DNA from: Caryophanales bacterium UBA6877
Lineage (GTDB): Bacteria; Bacillota_I; Bacilli_A; RFN20; CAG-826
NCBI GenBank assembly: GCA_002451465.1
Contig: DKCJ01000006.1
Location: 1 to 64,000 of the forward strand
DNA: 64,000 bases
Direction: 5' to 3'
This document shows, piece after piece, positions 44,958-52,079 of the stretch. The notes under the pieces are model-generated. The model did not search any database. It was not told the DNA's origin and saw nothing but the letters and a program-made list of their open reading frames with translations. Within the stretch, counting starts at the first letter, position 1; each line of letters starts with the position of its first letter. Both the position numbers and the translations under genes were made by a program.

Positions 44958-46292
44958 TTATTCAAGGGCAGATACTGCTTTTGTTAATTTAAAACCTTCA
45001 ATTTTTTCTTTTAACACTCTTAATTTTTTTGATTTCATTTTTTCGCATGTATCAAAAATCTCATCGGCAGAATTTTTAATCTTTAATGCTTTATTTTGCA
45101 TATCACTAATATCTTTTTCAAGAACAGCAATTGATTTTACAAGAATATAATCTTTTAATTCATTAAACATTTTCGTTGCTTCTTCTTTATTTAATAAATC
45201 TAACTTCTTTGAAATAATTAAGTCTGTATATTTCTTTGCAAGTGAAGCCAATAAACTTAAGAAAAACATTAAATACTCTGGTCTAACAACATACATTTTT
45301 TCGTATTCTGTAACGCGAATAACAGGAGCTGTATTAACTTCTCTATTTCGTTCTAAATTGGAAACTAAGATCGCGTATTCACAACCTTTCTTACGACGGT
45401 CACCATCAAGTTTTTCATAATGTTCGCTATTCTTTTTATGTTTTGTTGAATCTGGGTTCTCATCTTTCATATCAAGTAAGGCCGAGGTTAAAAGTGTATC
45501 AAGTTTTTTAGTGTTATCTGCAAAAACTTTAAAAATGAAATCGCCTTTTGTATTATTAGGATCAACTTCATCACCAACAGCTTTGTTATCTTTTTCCCAA
45601 CTACAATTATCAAATCCATTAACTGAGTATTGTAAATATTGATCATTACACCATTGTTCTAAATTCTCTCCGGTATCTTTAATGCCTACCATTGACTTAG
45701 AAAGTCTTAATTCATCAAACTGTCTTTTTAACTCATCATATTTTTCATTACATGATTTTTCTTTTTCATTAACAGCATTTGTGATTTTAATTTCATTATC
45801 CTTAAGTTGTAATTTTAAATTACTAATTTCATTATCTTTTGTTTTTTCTAAATCAGATAATTTCTTGCTCCATTCATTATCTTTTTCAAGTTGAGTATTT
45901 TTCACTTCATTTTTTAAAGAGTCAATTGTTTTATCCAACTCAGTTCTAACTTTTGTTTCAGATAATTCAATATCTTTTGCTTTATTGCTTTCTAACTCAT
46001 TTAACTTAATTTTTAAGTTTTCAATTTCTTTGGAATATTTTTCTTTTAATTCATTTTTGCTATTTTCGATTTGAAGCTTATATTCAGCTTCTAATTTTTG
46101 AGTATTAACAGAAATTTCTTTACTAAGCATTGCTTCATACTCAGCTTTTTTATTTTTATCAATAAGTCTTAAAATAAAATTAGTATCTACTTGATTTAAA
46201 TTTGCAAGATCAATAATATCACCTTTTTTAGCATCTTCTAATAATTCAATTTCTGTTTGACTAACAACTCTAATTTTATTATTTATGTTCAT
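44958..46292 (-). CDS. DUF2130 protein (coiled coil + nuclease-like domain)
   Basis: 444 aa. A long coiled coil (about 45-200) precedes the DUF2130 domain (about 205-385). Conserved strings are NTKGDFIFKVF (Asp251), LLDMKDEN (Asp274-x-Lys276), LDGDRRKKGCEYAILVSNLE and EKMYVVRPEYL. The GD...[D/E]xK layout matches a PD-(D/E)xK nuclease-like core; in most relatives the first acidic residue of the second motif is Glu and here it is Asp. A C-terminal helical segment follows. No membrane segment. It is the last gene of a three-gene unit with XRE and ImmA-type genes, 26 nt after the peptidase. The biochemical role is unknown. Confidence 0.78.
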   Translation of the reverse strand: MNINNKIRVVSQTEIELLEDAKKGDIIDLANLNQVDTNFILRLIDKNKKAEYEAMLSKEISVNTQKLEAEYKLQIENSKNELKEKYSKEIENLKIKLNELESNKAKDIELSETKVRTELDKTIDSLKNEVKNTQLEKDNEWSKKLSDLEKTKDNEISNLKLQLKDNEIKITNAVNEKEKSCNEKYDELKRQFDELRLSKSMVGIKDTGENLEQWCNDQYLQYSVNGFDNCSWEKDNKAVGDEVDPNNTKGDFIFKVFADNTKKLDTLLTSALLDMKDENPDSTKHKKNSEHYEKLDGDRRKKGCEYAILVSNLERNREVNTAPVIRVTEYEKMYVVRPEYLMFFLSLLASLAKKYTDLIISKKLDLLNKEEATKMFNELKDYILVKSIAVLEKDISDMQNKALKIKNSADEIFDTCEKMKSKKLRVLKEKIEGFKLTKAVSALE

Positions 46293-46318
46293 TTTTGTCC
46301 CCTTTCATATATATTTAT

Positions 46319-46855
46319 CTAGTTTTTATGATTCTCTCTAGTTCTTTTTAAAACAGCATATGTAGCACATTCTGGTGATACGCCACATTCTCTTTCAATT
46401 TCTTCAACGCCAAGCGATGAAGTTAACTTCGGAGGGATTAAAATATACCCCGCCAAAGCATTCGCTTGCCATTCAGGATCTTTATAAACAGGAGGTTTTT
46501 CATCACATTCTTTTGGGTGCCTACCTGTAACAACCATTAGAAAAAAATGCGAAAGTTCATGTGTTAATGTAAATCTTGACCTAGGTTCACCATCACATGC
46601 GGCATTATATTGAGATTCTCTTATATACAGTACATTACTATTAAAATCAAATTTAGCTAATTCATCTTTTGAAAATAAATCATCATTATCATTAATGACT
46701 TGATATTCAAATCCTAAAAAATTTTCATTGTTTTGCATTATTTCTAAGACATCAATGATAGGAAAATTTAAGCTTTTGCAATTGAATATGTTTCTAATAT
46801 TTTCAGCATATATTTTCAATTGATGAGCACTAGTAGGAGCACATAGGTAATACAC
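46319..46855 (-). CDS. ImmA/IrrE family metallo-endopeptidase
   Basis: 178 aa. Zinc motif HELSH (His99, Glu100, His103) within FTLTHELSHFFL, and a downstream PEWQANALAGYILIP that provides the Glu ligand typical of the ImmA/IrrE (COG2856) family. These peptidases cleave XRE-type repressors encoded beside them, as in ICEBs1 ImmA/ImmR and Deinococcus IrrE/DdrO. Here the XRE gene immediately precedes it, with a 1-nt overlap. No clear ribosome binding site, so translation is coupled. Confidence 0.88.
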   Translation of the reverse strand: MYYLCAPTSAHQLKIYAENIRNIFNCKSLNFPIIDVLEIMQNNENFLGFEYQVINDNDDLFSKDELAKFDFNSNVLYIRESQYNAACDGEPRSRFTLTHELSHFFLMVVTGRHPKECDEKPPVYKDPEWQANALAGYILIPPKLTSSLGVEEIERECGVSPECATYAVLKRTRENHKN

Positions 46856-47220
46856 TATTCTTTTTTCTCCTCTTCCTCTAACATTTTTTTCAATTTACTT
46901 AAAGTGTTAGGATCAATATTTTTTATAGATCTAGCAAACATAAGTGAAACTTGTTGTTTATCTTTATCCATATCTTCAATATTCAATAATATTGATTGTT
47001 TTGTCATATCATAAGCAGTTTTAAGCTCGTTTATTCTGGATGGACTCAACTTATAAATCTTAGATATTTCATCAACCCATTTACGAGGAGCAGATTTTTT
47101 ACCAACTTCGACCGCACTCAAAAAAGAAGTACTCACCCCCAATTTCGCCGCCATCCCCTTCATATTTTCAAAATTATCCAAGCGAATATGTCGTAAAACT
47201 TTTCCAAATTCAGTATACAT
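46855..47220 (-). CDS. XRE-family repressor of the ImmA-DUF2130 cassette
   Basis: 121 aa. N-terminal helix-turn-helix (about 5-65; MAAKLGVSTSFLSAVEVGKKSAP) and an acidic helical C-terminus (ending MLEEEEKKE) that could be the cleavage or dimerisation segment. First gene of the cassette. GAGGAG lies 8 nt before the ATG. Promoter TTGATA-16-TATAAT and a set of TCAAC/GTTGA repeats overlap upstream, pointing to autoregulation. By analogy with ImmR/DdrO it would be inactivated by the adjacent peptidase (inference). Confidence 0.87.
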   Translation of the reverse strand: MYTEFGKVLRHIRLDNFENMKGMAAKLGVSTSFLSAVEVGKKSAPRKWVDEISKIYKLSPSRINELKTAYDMTKQSILLNIEDMDKDKQQVSLMFARSIKNIDPNTLSKLKKMLEEEEKKE

Positions 47221-47240
47221 TTATCCACTCCTCTACCAAT

Positions 47241-47268
47241 ATTATAAATATCTAAAAATTTTTATCAA
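47241..47268 (-). promoter_or_regulatory. Promoter of the XRE-ImmA-DUF2130 operon
   Basis: TTGATA (47268-47263), 16-nt spacer, TATAAT (47246-47241). The -35 box overlaps a TCAAC half-site of the operator repeats. Confidence 0.7.
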
Positions 47269-47292
47269 CCTTTTTAGTTGATTTTTTCAACT
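47265..47292. promoter_or_regulatory. Operator-like palindromes upstream of the XRE gene
   Basis: Three half-sites TCAAC (47265-47269), AGTTGA (47276-47281) and TCAACT (47287-47292). The last two form a perfect 6+6 palindrome with a 5-nt centre, and the first two form a 5+5 palindrome with a 6-nt centre. The cluster covers the -35 region, as expected for a self-repressing XRE protein. Confidence 0.55.
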
Positions 47293-47352
47293 TTTTTTGT
47301 TTATAGCAATAAACCCATAATATTTTGATTTAAAAATAATTCAAAATCCTAC

Positions 47353-47358
47353 TATAAT
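47353..47358 (+). promoter_or_regulatory. -10 box directly before histidine phosphatase gene
   Basis: Perfect TATAAT followed by TTTATT and the ATG at 47365. There is no room for a leader or ribosome binding site. Confidence 0.5.
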
Positions 47359-47364
47359 TTTATT

Positions 47365-47955
47365 ATGTCAAAAATAATTTACTTAATGAGACATGGTAAA
47401 ACTGTGTTTAATGTATTACATATTGTGCAAGGTTATAACTCGGATTCCCCACTAACTTTGAAAGCAAGATTAAAAGGAAGAAAAATCGCCCATTATTTTA
47501 TAAATAATAAGATTTCTTTCGATGGCGTTTTTGCAAGCGATACATTAAGAGCTACAAAAACCGCTAAACTCGTTACAAAACATAAATATAAGGTTATAAA
47601 AGTTAGAAATTTAAGGGAACTTAAATTTGGCGACTTAGAAAAAAAACATCAACATTTAACATTTGATAGACTATTTGATGCCCCTAACGCCTTTAAAGAT
47701 CAACATGGAGAATCAAACGAAGAAGCTGGAAAAAGATTACATGATACTTTATTGGAATTAATTAAAAATAAAAATCAAATATTATGTGTTTCAAGTTGTG
47801 CCATAATTCTTAGTTTTCTTAAAGTTTATATACCAAATGAATTTTTGAAAATTAAAAAAATGAATAACTTTCCTAATTACTCAACTATTGTATTAGAAGT
47901 TAATGATAATAAATTTAAATTTATAAAACTAATATCTTTTAAAGATATTTCTTAA
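47365..47955 (+). CDS. Histidine phosphatase family protein
   Basis: 196 aa, phosphoglycerate-mutase-like fold. LMRHGKTVFN carries the catalytic His of the RHG motif; a second Arg is in SDTLRATKTAKLV, and the acidic proton donor is in RELKFGDLE. The last conserved His is weak: the C-terminal segment reads VSSCAIILSFL, with Ser-Cys where VSHG is usual, so the second catalytic His appears to be missing. That could reduce activity or change chemistry. It is divergent from the XRE cassette and its transcript appears leaderless. Confidence 0.8.
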   Translation: MSKIIYLMRHGKTVFNVLHIVQGYNSDSPLTLKARLKGRKIAHYFINNKISFDGVFASDTLRATKTAKLVTKHKYKVIKVRNLRELKFGDLEKKHQHLTFDRLFDAPNAFKDQHGESNEEAGKRLHDTLLELIKNKNQILCVSSCAIILSFLKVYIPNEFLKIKKMNNFPNYSTIVLEVNDNKFKFIKLISFKDIS

Positions 47956-48035
47956 TTTAATAGAGATTTAAACCTAAATTAAAAATAAAATAAAATTATC
48001 AATTATATTTACCACTAAAAAAGCAAATAACAAAA

Positions 48036-48044
48036 TGTTATAAT
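48036..48044 (+). promoter_or_regulatory. Extended -10 promoter of the scaffold/GGGtGRT operon
   Basis: TGTTATAAT (extended -10) about 52 nt before the ATG at 48097, leaving a leader of about 45 nt that ends in AAAGGAG. Confidence 0.55.
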
Positions 48045-48096
48045 ATTTTAGATTTCTATTGAGGAAATTATTATTAAATGAAAGGAGTTTTAACTC

Positions 48097-48789
48097 ATGG
48101 AATACTCAGCTGAAATAAAACACATGTGTACCGTAAGAAACGGTTGTGATGCTGGCGTTAGCCCACTCCCAGAAGAAGGAAAATGGGTAAAAGTTAAAGA
48201 GGTAAAAGATATCTCTGGTTTAAGCCATGGCATTGGCTGGTGTGCACCACAACAAGGTTGTGCAAAGCTCACTTTAAATGTCAAAGATGGTATTATTGAA
48301 GAAGCTTTAGTTGAAACTATTGGTTGTTCAGGTATGACTCATAGTGCTGCTATGGCTGTTGAAGTTTTACAAGGAAAGACTTTACTTGAAGCAGTTAATA
48401 CTGACTTAGTTTGCGATGCTATTAACGTTGCAATGAGAGAAATCTTCAAACAATTTATGTATGGAAGAACTCAAACTGCTTTTAGTGAAAACGGTTTACC
48501 AGTTGGATCATCTCTTGATGATTTAGGAAAGAACTTAAGATCACAAGTTGGAACTATGTTTGCTAGTAAAGCAAAAGGCCCACGTTATCTTGAAATGACC
48601 GATGGATATGTTTTACATATTGGTCTTGATAAAAATGATGAAGTAATTGGTTATCAATTTGTCAACTTAGGCAAAATGATGAAAGCAATTAGAGAAGGCG
48701 TTGATCCAAAAGAAGCTTATGCAAAAGCTATTGGAACTTATGGAAGATATAATGACGCAGTCAAAACTATCGATCCAAGAAAGGAATAA
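48097..48789 (+). CDS. NifU/IscU-like iron-sulfur scaffold family protein
   Basis: 230 aa. Conserved cysteines occur in HMCTVRNGCDAG, GWCAPQQGCAKL and ETIGCSGMTHSAAM; the last resembles the IscU/NifU-N Cys region. It belongs to the Fe-S cluster assembly scaffold-like proteins that are found next to GGGtGRT proteins in Bacillota. AAAGGAG lies 9 nt upstream. The C-terminal half (about 150-230) has no cysteines and may be a partner-binding domain. It starts a two-gene plus-strand operon. The role in cluster assembly is inferred from family, not shown. Confidence 0.75.
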   Translation: MEYSAEIKHMCTVRNGCDAGVSPLPEEGKWVKVKEVKDISGLSHGIGWCAPQQGCAKLTLNVKDGIIEEALVETIGCSGMTHSAAMAVEVLQGKTLLEAVNTDLVCDAINVAMREIFKQFMYGRTQTAFSENGLPVGSSLDDLGKNLRSQVGTMFASKAKGPRYLEMTDGYVLHIGLDKNDEVIGYQFVNLGKMMKAIREGVDPKEAYAKAIGTYGRYNDAVKTIDPRKE

Positions 48790-48794
48790 TTATC

Positions 48795-49796
48795 ATGGTT
48801 ACATTTGAAAATTATGAACGTAGAAAAGATTCTATCGATGCCTGTTTAAAAGCTAATGGTATCAAAGATTTAGAAGAATGCCGTAAAATGTGTCTTGATA
48901 AAGACGTAGATGTCGAAAAAATTGTTAAAGGTGTTCAACCAATTTGTTTCGATAACGCTGTTTGGGCATATACATTAGGTTGCGCAATTGCTATTAAACG
49001 TAATGTTAAAGAAGCTGAAAAGATCGCTGTTTGCATTGGTGAAGGTCTCCAAGCCTTTACAGTTCCAGGCAGTGTTGCTAATATTCGTGAAGTTGGTCTT
49101 GGTCATGGTAACCTTGCAAGCATGCTTCTTGATGAAAAAACAAGATGTTTCTGCTTCTTAGCAGGTCATGAATCATTTGCCGCTGCTGAAGGTGCAATTG
49201 GTATCGCTTTAAATGCTAACAAAGTTAGAAAGAACCCAATTAATGTTATCTTAAATGGTTTAGGAAAAAATGCTGCATATGTTATCAGCCGTATTAATGG
49301 TTTCACATATGTCCGTACTGAACTTGATAGACATACTAATACATTAAAAATCATTGATGAAACTAAATTCAGTGATGGCGATCGTAGCAAGATTCGTTGC
49401 TATGGTTCAGATGATGCTACCGAAGGTGTTGAAATTATGAAACACGAAAGTGTTGATGTTTCAATTACTGGTAACTCCACAAACCCAACTCGTTTCCAAC
49501 ACATCGTTGCTGGTCAATATAAAAATTGGTGCTGGGGACATGGTAAGAAATACTTCAGTGTTGCTAGTGGCGGCGGAACTGGTCGTACATTACATCCAGA
49601 TAATATGGGTGCAGGTCCATCAAGCTATGGTTTAACTGATAATATGGGAAGAATGCATGCTGATGCTCAATTTGCCGGTAGCTCAAGCGTCCCAGCTCAC
49701 GTAGAAATGATGGGTTTAATTGGTATGGGAAACAACCCAATGGTTGGTGCTAGCGTTGCTTGTTCAGTCGCAGTTTACGAAGCATTAAAAAAATAA
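48795..49796 (+). CDS. GGGtGRT protein (function unknown)
   Basis: 333 aa, soluble. The name-giving motif SGGGTGRTLHPDNMG lies near residue 256-270. Other conserved features are Cys at 19, 29, 33 and 51, GHGNLASMLLDEKT, and GHESFAAAEGAIGIAL. Cysteines, His and Gly-rich loops suggest a metal- or cofactor-binding enzyme, but its reaction is not known. It follows the scaffold gene by 5 nt with AAGGA upstream, so the two are made together. Codon use is richer in C-ending codons than many neighbours, consistent with high expression. Confidence 0.82.
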   Translation: MVTFENYERRKDSIDACLKANGIKDLEECRKMCLDKDVDVEKIVKGVQPICFDNAVWAYTLGCAIAIKRNVKEAEKIAVCIGEGLQAFTVPGSVANIREVGLGHGNLASMLLDEKTRCFCFLAGHESFAAAEGAIGIALNANKVRKNPINVILNGLGKNAAYVISRINGFTYVRTELDRHTNTLKIIDETKFSDGDRSKIRCYGSDDATEGVEIMKHESVDVSITGNSTNPTRFQHIVAGQYKNWCWGHGKKYFSVASGGGTGRTLHPDNMGAGPSSYGLTDNMGRMHADAQFAGSSSVPAHVEMMGLIGMGNNPMVGASVACSVAVYEALKK

Positions 49797-49819
49797 TCAA
49801 TTAAAATCTAAATAATAAA

Positions 49820-49844
49820 AGGGCGCTGTTGGCGCTCTTTTTTT
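49820..49844 (+). terminator. Terminator after GGGtGRT gene
   Basis: AGGGCGC/GCGCTCT stem (one G-U pair) with a short loop, followed by a run of seven T. Confidence 0.85.
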
Positions 49845-49947
49845 ATGAAATAAAGTGTGTTGCGTTTTGTCTCTATGAATTGCAAAACAATTAAAAATAT
49901 AAAAAATGTGTATGTTATCTTTACCATACACACTTTATTTCATAAAA
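49841..49947. repeat. Composite palindromic element, copy 1
   Basis: A perfect 20-bp inverted repeat (TTTTATGAAATAAAGTGTGT at 49841-49860 with its complement at 49928-49947) encloses 67 bp. That spacer contains a smaller hairpin (GTGTATG/CATACAC, about 49909-49931) and GTTTTG/CAAAAC. Read on the minus strand, the inner hairpin is followed by a T-rich run and would terminate the M18 aminopeptidase transcript. The right arm is related to the element at 56109-56167 (17 of 20 bases). Confidence 0.7.
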
Positions 49948-49956
49948 TCATTTTTG

Positions 49957-51228
49957 TTATCTTTGATTATAAATATCTTTTATAAGTTCGTACATGTAAT
50001 CGACGTCTTTTGTCCCGGCTGTCTCATAGCTTGAATGCATAGAAAGTTGAGCACATCCAATATCACATGTTTTTATACCAATTTGTGAAGTGCTTAGTGC
50101 TCCTAAGGTTGAACCACCTCTTACATCGCTCTTATTATAAAAGAACTGATAAGGTATGTTGTTTTTCTTACATACATCTATAACAAGCGAGGAAGTATAA
50201 GCGTCAGACATATAAGCCATATTAGAATTAAATTTAATAATTGGTCCTTTATCTAAATATACCAAATTATTTGGATCACTTAATTCAGGATGATTTGGAT
50301 GTACAGCATGTCCATTATCGATCGAGACTAAGAATGAATTTGCTAAAGCTGCATAAAAATTATTTTCGCTAAAACCTAGTGAATTTGATATACGTTTCAA
50401 GGTGTTTTTTAAAAAATCACCATCTGCACCACCATATGTTTCACTTCCAATTTCTTCGTTGTCGAAGGAAACATAAACCTTAATATTTTCGGTTTCTCCA
50501 CTATCTAAAAAAGACCTTAAACTTAAGTAAGCTGATTCTAAATTATCGATTTTTGGTGACATTAAAAATTCGTTATTTATACCACCAACCATGCTCTTTT
50601 CATAATTATAAACATTTAAATCATATGAAATAACATCCTCTTCTTTTAAAGAAGTATATGAACATAATAATTTCATAATCGAATTATTTTCTTCACCTAA
50701 AGACATTATTGGTTTTAGATCGACTTCAGGATTATAAATAAAACCATTATTAATATTTCTATTAAAATGAATACAAACATTAGGAATAATAAGAACAGGT
50801 TTATCTATATCAATTATTTTAGTTTCGACTTTATCATTGTTCTTGTAAAAAATTCTTCCGGCTATTGATAAAGGTTTATCAAGCCAAGTTGAAGTTATAA
50901 GTCCACCATATACTTCAACATTTAATTTATGATAACCATAACTTCTTACTCCATTATCCATTTTAATTTTTAAACATGGTGAATCTAAATGAGAGGCCAT
51001 TATTGTGAAGTCAAATCTTCTAAGCATTGCAGGTATTTTAAAAGCAACAATGCTGCTATCATTTCTTGTTAAAAAATAATTTTTACCTCTTTCTACTTCA
51101 AAGTTATCACCTTCATTTAATTCTATAAAATTATTTTCTAATAAAATATTTTTAATATTATTACAAGCATTATATTCACTATGACTTTTATTTAAAAAAT
51201 CTACTAAATCATTGATTAAGTTTTCCAT
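49957..51228 (-). CDS. M18 family aminopeptidase
   Basis: 423 aa, full length. Cytoplasmic zinc aminopeptidase of the aspartyl aminopeptidase type. Metal and catalytic residues lie in MASHLDSPCLK (His, Asp), PKIDNLESAY (bridging Asp), DNEEIGSETYGGADG (catalytic Glu pair), the bridging MSDAY-like MAYMSDAYTS, and the final MHSSYETAG (His). It interrupts the Fe-S/Hyp cluster on the opposite strand. There is no clear ribosome binding site within the usual distance. Confidence 0.9.
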   Translation of the reverse strand: MENLINDLVDFLNKSHSEYNACNNIKNILLENNFIELNEGDNFEVERGKNYFLTRNDSSIVAFKIPAMLRRFDFTIMASHLDSPCLKIKMDNGVRSYGYHKLNVEVYGGLITSTWLDKPLSIAGRIFYKNNDKVETKIIDIDKPVLIIPNVCIHFNRNINNGFIYNPEVDLKPIMSLGEENNSIMKLLCSYTSLKEEDVISYDLNVYNYEKSMVGGINNEFLMSPKIDNLESAYLSLRSFLDSGETENIKVYVSFDNEEIGSETYGGADGDFLKNTLKRISNSLGFSENNFYAALANSFLVSIDNGHAVHPNHPELSDPNNLVYLDKGPIIKFNSNMAYMSDAYTSSLVIDVCKKNNIPYQFFYNKSDVRGGSTLGALSTSQIGIKTCDIGCAQLSMHSSYETAGTKDVDYMYELIKDIYNQR

Positions 51229-51362
51229 TTAATTATTCCTCTTTTCGATAAATTATATTAACACAATTTAAATAATAAGTTTAATAAATAAACATTAAAT
51301 TTACTTAGAATTATTTAGGTATCAATATACCGAATTTTATTTAAAAATAACTTAAAAAATCA

Positions 51363-51368
51363 TATAAT
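51363..51368 (+). promoter_or_regulatory. -10 box of the hypB-flavoprotein-hypA operon
   Basis: TATAAT followed by six bases and an ATG at 51375. The ATG at 51390, preceded by AGGAG, is the better start, so the mRNA leader would be about 15 nt. Confidence 0.5.
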
Positions 51369-51389
51369 ATTTAAATGTTAGGAGTTTAT

Positions 51390-52079
51390 ATGGATGGTCC
51401 TGTAAAAATAATTGAATTAAAAGAAAGTGTCTTTAAAGACAATGATGAAAAGGCTGACGAATTAAGAAATAAACTTAAAAAAGATGGAGTATTTCTATTA
51501 AATTTGATGTCAAGCCCTGGAAGTGGAAAAACAACAACTCTTATAAACCTAATTAATAAAATTAAAGATAAGGTAAAAATTGGAGTAATGGAAGCTGATA
51601 TTGATGGAGACATTGATACTAGCGATGTAATTAAATACACTGGCGTTAATGCTATTCAATTACATACTGGGGGCATGTGTCACTTAGATGCCTCAATGAC
51701 AAGCCAAGGCTTAGAAGGTCTTGATAATACTAGATTTGATTTAATTTTTTTAGAAAATGTTGGAAATCTAGTTTGCCCTGCAGAGTTTGATACAGGTGCT
51801 TCAAAAAATGCAGTTATATTATCAGTTCCGGAAGGCGATGATAAACCATTAAAATATCCATTAATGTTTGAAAAAGTTGATCTAGTAATCATAAATAAAA
51901 TTGATGTTGCAAAATACTTCGATTTTGATTTCAAAAAATGTGAAGAGTGGATTAGACTTAGAAATAAACATTGTAAAATCATTAAAATTTCCGCTAAAAC
52001 TGGCGAGGGAATTAATGAATTAGCAAACTACATACTAAATGAAGTAAAAACTTGGAAAGAGAGTAAAGACAATGCCTGA
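51390..52079 (+). CDS. hypB: Hydrogenase nickel-incorporation GTPase HypB
   Basis: 229 aa from the ATG at 51390 (AGGAG 5 nt upstream); an alternative ATG lies at 51375. SIMIBI-class GTPase: P-loop SSPGSGKTT (about 41-49), EADIDGDIDTSD switch region, metal site GMCHLDA (Cys97, His98), ENVGNLVCPAEFD, and NKIDVA base specificity. The N-terminal CxxCGC and His-rich stretches of some HypB are absent. In known systems HypB with HypA delivers Ni2+ to [NiFe]-hydrogenase. The stop overlaps the next start by 8 nt, and no hydrogenase or HypCDEF gene is in the window. Confidence 0.9.
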   Translation: MDGPVKIIELKESVFKDNDEKADELRNKLKKDGVFLLNLMSSPGSGKTTTLINLINKIKDKVKIGVMEADIDGDIDTSDVIKYTGVNAIQLHTGGMCHLDASMTSQGLEGLDNTRFDLIFLENVGNLVCPAEFDTGASKNAVILSVPEGDDKPLKYPLMFEKVDLVIINKIDVAKYFDFDFKKCEEWIRLRNKHCKIIKISAKTGEGINELANYILNEVKTWKESKDNA

